Source: an uncultured Collinsella sp. (GTDB lineage: Bacteria; Actinomycetota; Coriobacteriia; Coriobacteriales; Coriobacteriaceae). From it: a stretch of 34,629 nucleotides of DNA. A program made the position numbers and the translations under genes. The stretch covers positions 1-34,629 of the forward strand of contig CAJLRE010000014.1 in the NCBI GenBank assembly GCA_905208975.1. The letters are read 5' to 3'. The notes below the pieces were generated by a model. That model was not told the origin of the DNA. It worked only from the letters and a program-made list of their open reading frames with translations, and ran no database searches. Shown here piece after piece: positions 31,022-34,629 of the stretch; the stretch's first letter is position 1, and each line of letters opens with the position of its first letter.

Positions 31022-32107
31022 TTACAGTGCGAATGCGTCGATGTCGCCCCAGTGGCGGCGCAGCGTGATGGCGGCAGCAGGCTCGGTGTTGTCAAAGACG
31101 ACCGACCACTGCGTGTTGCTGGTGATGTCTTCCGGATTGGGCTCTTGCGCTGCAGCGCGTAGGGCCTTCCAAGCGACTGCCTCGTCTTGGGCGCCGGTAT
31201 GGGCGTCGAGGACATCGGCGATTGCGGCGGCGCGCTCTTTACCATGGCCCAGCTCGCCATTCTTTTGGTTGGGCAGCACTTCGTCGTCATGGCAGGCATA
31301 GAAGTTCGTAACCTGGCGCACAGGAGTCGCTTTGAAAGTGCGGTCCGGATCGCGCGGATCCCACTCCACCACCCGCGCGTCACCGGCGGCGTCGTTGACA
31401 AAGAAGTGGTAATCGCGTCCTGCCATGGCGTGCATGTCGTAGGCGGAAAGCAGGTCGACGGCCTCTTGCGTGGTAGCCGCGCGGTCGAGCACCAGACGGA
31501 TGGCGAGCGAGGTATTGATGACGGGGCGCTTTGTGTCCTGGTCACAGGGCTTGGAATCCAGGGTGAGCACGGCAATGGACACGCCGCATTCGTTGACACC
31601 GTCGAGCTGGGCAAACGGGCCCATCAACGCTGCGGCGCGTCCGGCGACGGAGTCAAGTGGAGTGTTGGCGCCCAGGTTATTGAGGGCCGCAAAGCCGATG
31701 GAGGCATAGCCGTCGCGCGGGTGATTGCGCGCCAGCAGCGCCGAGGTGTCGTCCTTAAAGTCGTAATTGCGACCGGTGCGCACGCGGCCTTCGGCATCTA
31801 CGGCGACAAAAGCGCTGCAGGCAAACTGGGGCGCCTGGACATGTGCCGGCACGCCGGGGAGCACCTGCGCCACCACGGCATCGATGTAGGTCTGGTCGTC
31901 GCGCACGCCAGCGGCGATGATGCGATCAAGATCGTAGTCGTAGGCAATGTCGATTGCGTACAGGTCATAGCCATCCGCGTAGCCGGTCAAGCGTTTGAGC
32001 GACGCGGCGGACTTGATTTGCTTGTGATAAACGATACCGGTGGCAGCGGCAAGGCCGACGGCGGCTCCCGCGACACCGCAGGCGATGGCAATGTTACGTG
32101 GCTTCAT
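31022..32107 (-). CDS. Membrane-anchored Ntn-type linear amide hydrolase (choloylglycine hydrolase/C45-like)
   Basis: 361 residues with an N-terminal membrane segment (about 6-27, IAIACGVAGAAVGLAAATGIVY), then a segment up to the probable nucleophile Cys97 in QFACSAFVAVDAEGRVRTGRNYDF, which is the pattern of penicillin V acylase, bile salt hydrolase and C45 enzymes. LDGVNECGVSIAVL, the family's second block, follows at about 166-180. The nucleophile must become N-terminal, so the first 96 residues should be removed by autocleavage, unlike bile salt hydrolases that begin MC. The substrate may be bile conjugates, N-acyl signals or peptide-like amides; sequence does not decide. AGGAG lies upstream of the ATG. 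Confidence 0.8.
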   Translation of the reverse strand: MKPRNIAIACGVAGAAVGLAAATGIVYHKQIKSAASLKRLTGYADGYDLYAIDIAYDYDLDRIIAAGVRDDQTYIDAVVAQVLPGVPAHVQAPQFACSAFVAVDAEGRVRTGRNYDFKDDTSALLARNHPRDGYASIGFAALNNLGANTPLDSVAGRAAALMGPFAQLDGVNECGVSIAVLTLDSKPCDQDTKRPVINTSLAIRLVLDRAATTQEAVDLLSAYDMHAMAGRDYHFFVNDAAGDARVVEWDPRDPDRTFKATPVRQVTNFYACHDDEVLPNQKNGELGHGKERAAAIADVLDAHTGAQDEAVAWKALRAAAQEPNPEDITSNTQWSVVFDNTEPAAAITLRRHWGDIDAFAL

Positions 32108-32268
32108 GACGGCTCCTCTCGTCCTGTTAGCGCAATTGTCGCAAAAGGAGCGCGGGCATGATGGCTCAACTTGGTGAGCGGCGCGGAATTAAGCACGGAA
32201 TGAAGAGTGCGGCGCTGGCGTGGCGGGGTATGCTGGAGGGGACCATCAACCCAGCGAAAGGGGAGAGC

Positions 32269-33654
32269 ATGACGGATCAGGAAACGCCCGAGCGCGCGCA
32301 TGTGACGGCCGATGATATCGAGGCCGCCAACGATCTTATCGACTTTATCGAGGCATGCCCCAGCATGTTCCATACGGCGGCGACCATTATGGCCGAGCTC
32401 GACGAGGCGGGCTTTACCTACCTGCCCGAGAATGCGGCGTGGGACATCGAGCCGGGCGGGCGTTATTACACGCAGCGCAACACCTCGAGCGTTGTTGCCT
32501 TTAAGGTGGGCGAGGACCTGGCCGCGACGTGGGGCGAGGACGGCGTTGCCGGTGACTATCATTTTCAACTCACGGCGTCGCACAGCGATTCTCCGACGTT
32601 TAAGGTCAAGGCCGTGCCCGAGCTCGACGGCGCGGGCGAGACGCTGCGCCTGAACACCGAGGCCTACGGCGGCATGATCGACTACACCTGGTTCGACCGC
32701 CCGTTGGCGCTTGCGGGCCGCGTGTTGGTGCGCGAAGGCGACCGTATTGAGAGCCGCCTGCTCGCCACCGAGCGCGAGGTCGCTATCATTCCGAGCCTTG
32801 CTATCCATATGAACCGTGGCGTCAACGAGGGCTTTGCTCCCAACCGAGCCGTTGACCTGTGCCCGCTCATCAGCGCTGGCGACCTTAAGCAGGGTGACTT
32901 CGATGCCCTGATCGCTGACGAACTGGATGTTGAGCCCGAGCAGATTCTGGGCCGCGATCTGTTCCTGGTCAATCGTCAGGATGCGCGCATTTGGGGCTGG
33001 GCCGACGAGTTTATCTCGACGCCCAAGCTCGACGACCTGGCCTGCGCCTACACCTCGCTGCAAGCATTTTTGGGTGCCGAGAACGCGCATGACGTCTCGG
33101 TCTTCTGCTGCTTTGATAACGAGGAGGTTGGCTCCGAGACCAAGCAGGGCGCCATGTCGACGTTCTTGGCCGACGCGCTGCGCCGCATCAACGGATCGCT
33201 GGGCTTTGATGACGAGTCGTATCATCGCGCCCTTGCCGCATCGATGCTCGTGAGCTGCGACAACGCGCATGCCGTGCACCCCAACCACGCTGAGAAGTGC
33301 GACGCCCGCAACCAGGTGGTGCTCAACGGCGGCGTCGTCATCAAGGAGGCAGCCAACCAGCACTACTGCACCGATGCCTTTAGTCGCGCGGTGTTCCAGG
33401 CCATCTGCGATGACACTGACGTACCCACGCAGGCCTTCGCAAACAAGAGCGATATGGCGGGTGGCTCCACGCTCGGCAACCTGTCGAACATGCAGGCGAG
33501 CATGCATGCCGTGGACGTGGGCCTGCCGCAGCTTGCCATGCACTCGAGCTACGAGACCGGCGGCGTGCGCGACGTGATGTACGCCATCCGCGCCCTCACC
33601 GCCTTCTACGAGCGCAACCTAACCATCAACGGCGCCGAAAGCGTGGAACTCTAA
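32269..33654 (+). CDS. apeB: M18 family aspartyl aminopeptidase
   Basis: A dinuclear zinc aminopeptidase of the cytoplasm that trims N-terminal acidic residues. The zinc site motifs are TASHSDSPTFKVK (His), the DDLACAYTSL aspartate, DNEEVGSETKQGA (catalytic Glu) and the C-terminal LAMHSSYETGG with its histidine; HAVHPNH is also characteristic. 461 residues, normal for the family. GGGGAG precedes the ATG at 32269; the longer open frame to 32158 has no family sequence. Confidence 0.95.
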   Translation: MTDQETPERAHVTADDIEAANDLIDFIEACPSMFHTAATIMAELDEAGFTYLPENAAWDIEPGGRYYTQRNTSSVVAFKVGEDLAATWGEDGVAGDYHFQLTASHSDSPTFKVKAVPELDGAGETLRLNTEAYGGMIDYTWFDRPLALAGRVLVREGDRIESRLLATEREVAIIPSLAIHMNRGVNEGFAPNRAVDLCPLISAGDLKQGDFDALIADELDVEPEQILGRDLFLVNRQDARIWGWADEFISTPKLDDLACAYTSLQAFLGAENAHDVSVFCCFDNEEVGSETKQGAMSTFLADALRRINGSLGFDDESYHRALAASMLVSCDNAHAVHPNHAEKCDARNQVVLNGGVVIKEAANQHYCTDAFSRAVFQAICDDTDVPTQAFANKSDMAGGSTLGNLSNMQASMHAVDVGLPQLAMHSSYETGGVRDVMYAIRALTAFYERNLTINGAESVEL

Positions 33655-33837
33655 ATGCGAGCCGAAGAAATGAAGGCCGAGCGTGGGGCTCAGCTTATTG
33701 ATCGGGGTTTACAGCTGTTCGTCGCCGCTTGCCATGAGTCAGGGGTCGACGTGTCCAAGGCGCGACCAACGAGTGCTGAAGAACTCAAGCGTAACGCCTA
33801 TTCGGACCGCTATGACGAGGAGACGGACTGGCTCTAA
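33655..33837 (+). CDS. Small charged protein of unknown function, directly after apeB
   Basis: 60 residues; the ATG is the first base after the apeB TAA, with GGA eight bases before, suggesting translation by re-initiation. The sequence is charged and helical (RAEEMKAERGAQLIDRGL) and ends RYDEETDWL. No domain is recognised; a link to small antitoxin-like proteins is possible but unsupported. Codon use fits the neighbours, which makes a real gene more likely than chance. Confidence 0.5.
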   Translation: MRAEEMKAERGAQLIDRGLQLFVAACHESGVDVSKARPTSAEELKRNAYSDRYDEETDWL

Positions 33838-33913
33838 TAAGCGAAGTGTCGAAAACGCTAGATGTATGTTTGATATCACTTTGGCGAGAGTGTCGCAGAC
33901 AGAACTACCGGTA

Positions 33914-33944
33914 TGGCGCAAGCCAACCTGACCCCATTGCGCCA
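33914..33944 (-). repeat. Degenerate 13-nt-loop hairpin (GGGGTCAGG type)
   Basis: TGGCGCAA and TTGCGCCA form an 8-bp stem; on the minus strand the loop core reads GGGGTCAGGTTGG, similar to the NGGGACAG loops elsewhere in the window. It lies 3 nt before copy 4 of the CCTGCCAAAA family. Confidence 0.5.
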
Positions 33945-33946
33945 AA

Positions 33947-33985
33947 CCTACCAAAAAGGGACAGGTTTATTTTGGCAGGTTTTAT
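33947..33985 (+). repeat. 13-nt-loop hairpin with U tract, CCTGCCAAAA family, copy 4
   Basis: CCTACCAAAA (one base changed) pairs with TTTTGGCAGG around AGGGACAGGTTTA, followed by TTTTAT and the shared flank CTGGGC. It lies in a gene-free stretch about 110 nt after the small ORF. Confidence 0.75.
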
Positions 33986-34085
33986 CTGGGCAAATGCCAC
34001 AACGCCAACGGCAAGACGGAACTGCTAAGGCTTGCAGATGAAGCCGACGCCAGCGAAACGCCGCAGGTAGAGCGCACGCCAGCGA

Positions 34086-34273
34086 GAGCCCGCCGTTTGA
34101 GCCAAGGTGCCGTGAAATGAAAAGGCGCTGACCTTCTGGTCGCGCCTTTGAAATTGAACGGCAGATTGGCCAAACGGCGGGCTCGCAGCGTCGAGTGGTC
34201 CGCCGTTCGTTAGAACGGCGGAACCTAAGAGCGCAGCGTCGAGGGGTTCCGGCGTTTGGTAAAACGCCGGAAC
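34086..34273 (-). repeat. Three hairpins in tandem downstream of the dehydrogenase
   Basis: On the minus strand, hairpin 34246-34273 (12-bp GTTCCGGCGTTT stem) starts 3 nt after the dehydrogenase stop. It is followed by the box CTCGACGCTGCG, then hairpin 34197-34225 (CCGCCGTTC stem), the same box again, then a large two-part hairpin 34086-34184 and a degenerate box. Boxes are 48 nt apart. Stems differ between units but stay paired. The first hairpin may double as terminator. There is no gene in 33986-34276. Confidence 0.65.
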
Positions 34274-34276
34274 AAA

Positions 34277-34629
34277 TCAGTGCTCGATCCAACAACGTAA
34301 AGTTTCGCCGGCCTGCAGGTGACGCAGGTTCTCCGCGGCGATGTCGACCACATTGTTGAGCGTGGCTGCCAGGTGGAACCAACCTGAGACGTGCGGCGTG
34401 ATGAGCATGTTGGGTGCATCCCACAGTGGGCTTGTCTCAGACAGCGGCTCGGGGTCGGTGACGTCGACCGCGGCGCCGGCGAGATGGCCCGACTCCAGGG
34501 CGGCAACCAAGTCGTCGGCGACCACAAGGTCGCCGCGGCCGCCGTTGGCAAAGAAGGCGCCCGGCTTCATCGCGGCGAAGAACTCGGCGTTCGCCAGGCC
34601 GCGGGTCTCGGGTGTGCTGGGCATAAAGG
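34277..34629 (-). CDS. D-2-hydroxyacid dehydrogenase, C-terminal part (5' end outside window)
   Basis: The visible 117 codons run off the window edge. They cover the end of the NAD-binding domain: LTPETRG-like STPETRGLANAEFF, then MKPGAFFANGGRGDLV with the active-site arginine region, the glutamate in DVTDPEPL and the catalytic histidine in ITPHVSGW. The family reduces 2-oxoacids or oxidises D-2-hydroxyacids with NAD(P)H; the exact substrate (lactate, glycerate, phosphoglycerate, others) cannot be told from this half. The internal ATG at 34624 is not the start. Confidence 0.9.
   Translation of the reverse strand, partial: FMPSTPETRGLANAEFFAAMKPGAFFANGGRGDLVVADDLVAALESGHLAGAAVDVTDPEPLSETSPLWDAPNMLITPHVSGWFHLAATLNNVVDIAAENLRHLQAGETLRCWIEH

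Noticed and set aside
32158..32268. N-terminal extension of the M18 aminopeptidase to 32158
   Set aside because: The first 37 codons have no family similarity and overlap the divergent promoter region; GGGGAG before ATG 32269 fixes the start.
20870..33985. A recurring short peptide (LPKRDRFILAG) seen in translations at several places
   Set aside because: It is only the translation of the repeated CCTGCCAAAA hairpin in one frame; it appears in unrelated open frames and has no start signals.

Overview
The window looks like a chromosomal segment of a gut Coriobacteriia, most likely Collinsella. This rests on the high G+C, actinobacterial-style genes, a fermentative pyruvate formate-lyase module and protein sequences that resemble Collinsella from memory; no search was run. 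It holds 22 confident or probable genes, two of them cut by the window edges or nearly so, and an unusually rich set of intergenic hairpins. I saw no rRNA, tRNA, CRISPR array or transposase gene.

Layout. 1-956: end of a KdgT-type sugar-acid permease. 1423-6097: pyruvate formate-lyase module, in which the catalytic barrel (683 aa) and the glycyl-radical domain (83 aa) are separate genes, followed by a DegV protein and the PFL activase. 6392-8961: membrane-anchored class A beta-lactamase-like hydrolase, MTA/SAH nucleosidase, GTPase EngB. 8994-10403: a probable toxin-antitoxin pair (DUF3990 ADP-ribosyltransferase-like plus XRE-tailed partner) behind a double palindromic operator. 10636-12013: divergent pair of a zinc-ribbon-like membrane protein and a small XRE regulator sharing a perfect dyad. 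12216-17556: threonine branch (thrB and thrC on minus; lysC and asd on plus; hom is absent here). 18013-21708: ogt, a two-component system and an AIM24/TIGR00266 protein. 21778-23846: ClC channel and a GyrI-like protein with a LexA-type box upstream. 24118-27590: ABC ATPase plus a large FtsX-type permease. 27707-29409: small unknown protein and an XRE protein with membrane segments. 29802-33837: pfkA, a membrane-tethered Ntn amide hydrolase, M18 aminopeptidase and a small ORF. 34277-end: partial D-2-hydroxyacid dehydrogenase.

The most striking signal is between the genes. A long-hairpin family (four clear copies at 3834, 12079, 17569 and 29658, plus a divergent copy at 13111) has unrelated but perfectly paired outer and inner stems. 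Between these lie conserved internal-loop boxes CGTCCTC and TGCGGAA and a short helix whose bases change in a compensated way from copy to copy. All four clear copies lie just after a stop codon and point the same way as the gene they follow. A second superfamily has different stems around a conserved 13-nt loop of the form NGGGACA-N6 (8 copies counting degenerate ones). Two other places hold tandem hairpins with compensated stems (17800-17934 and 34086-34273).
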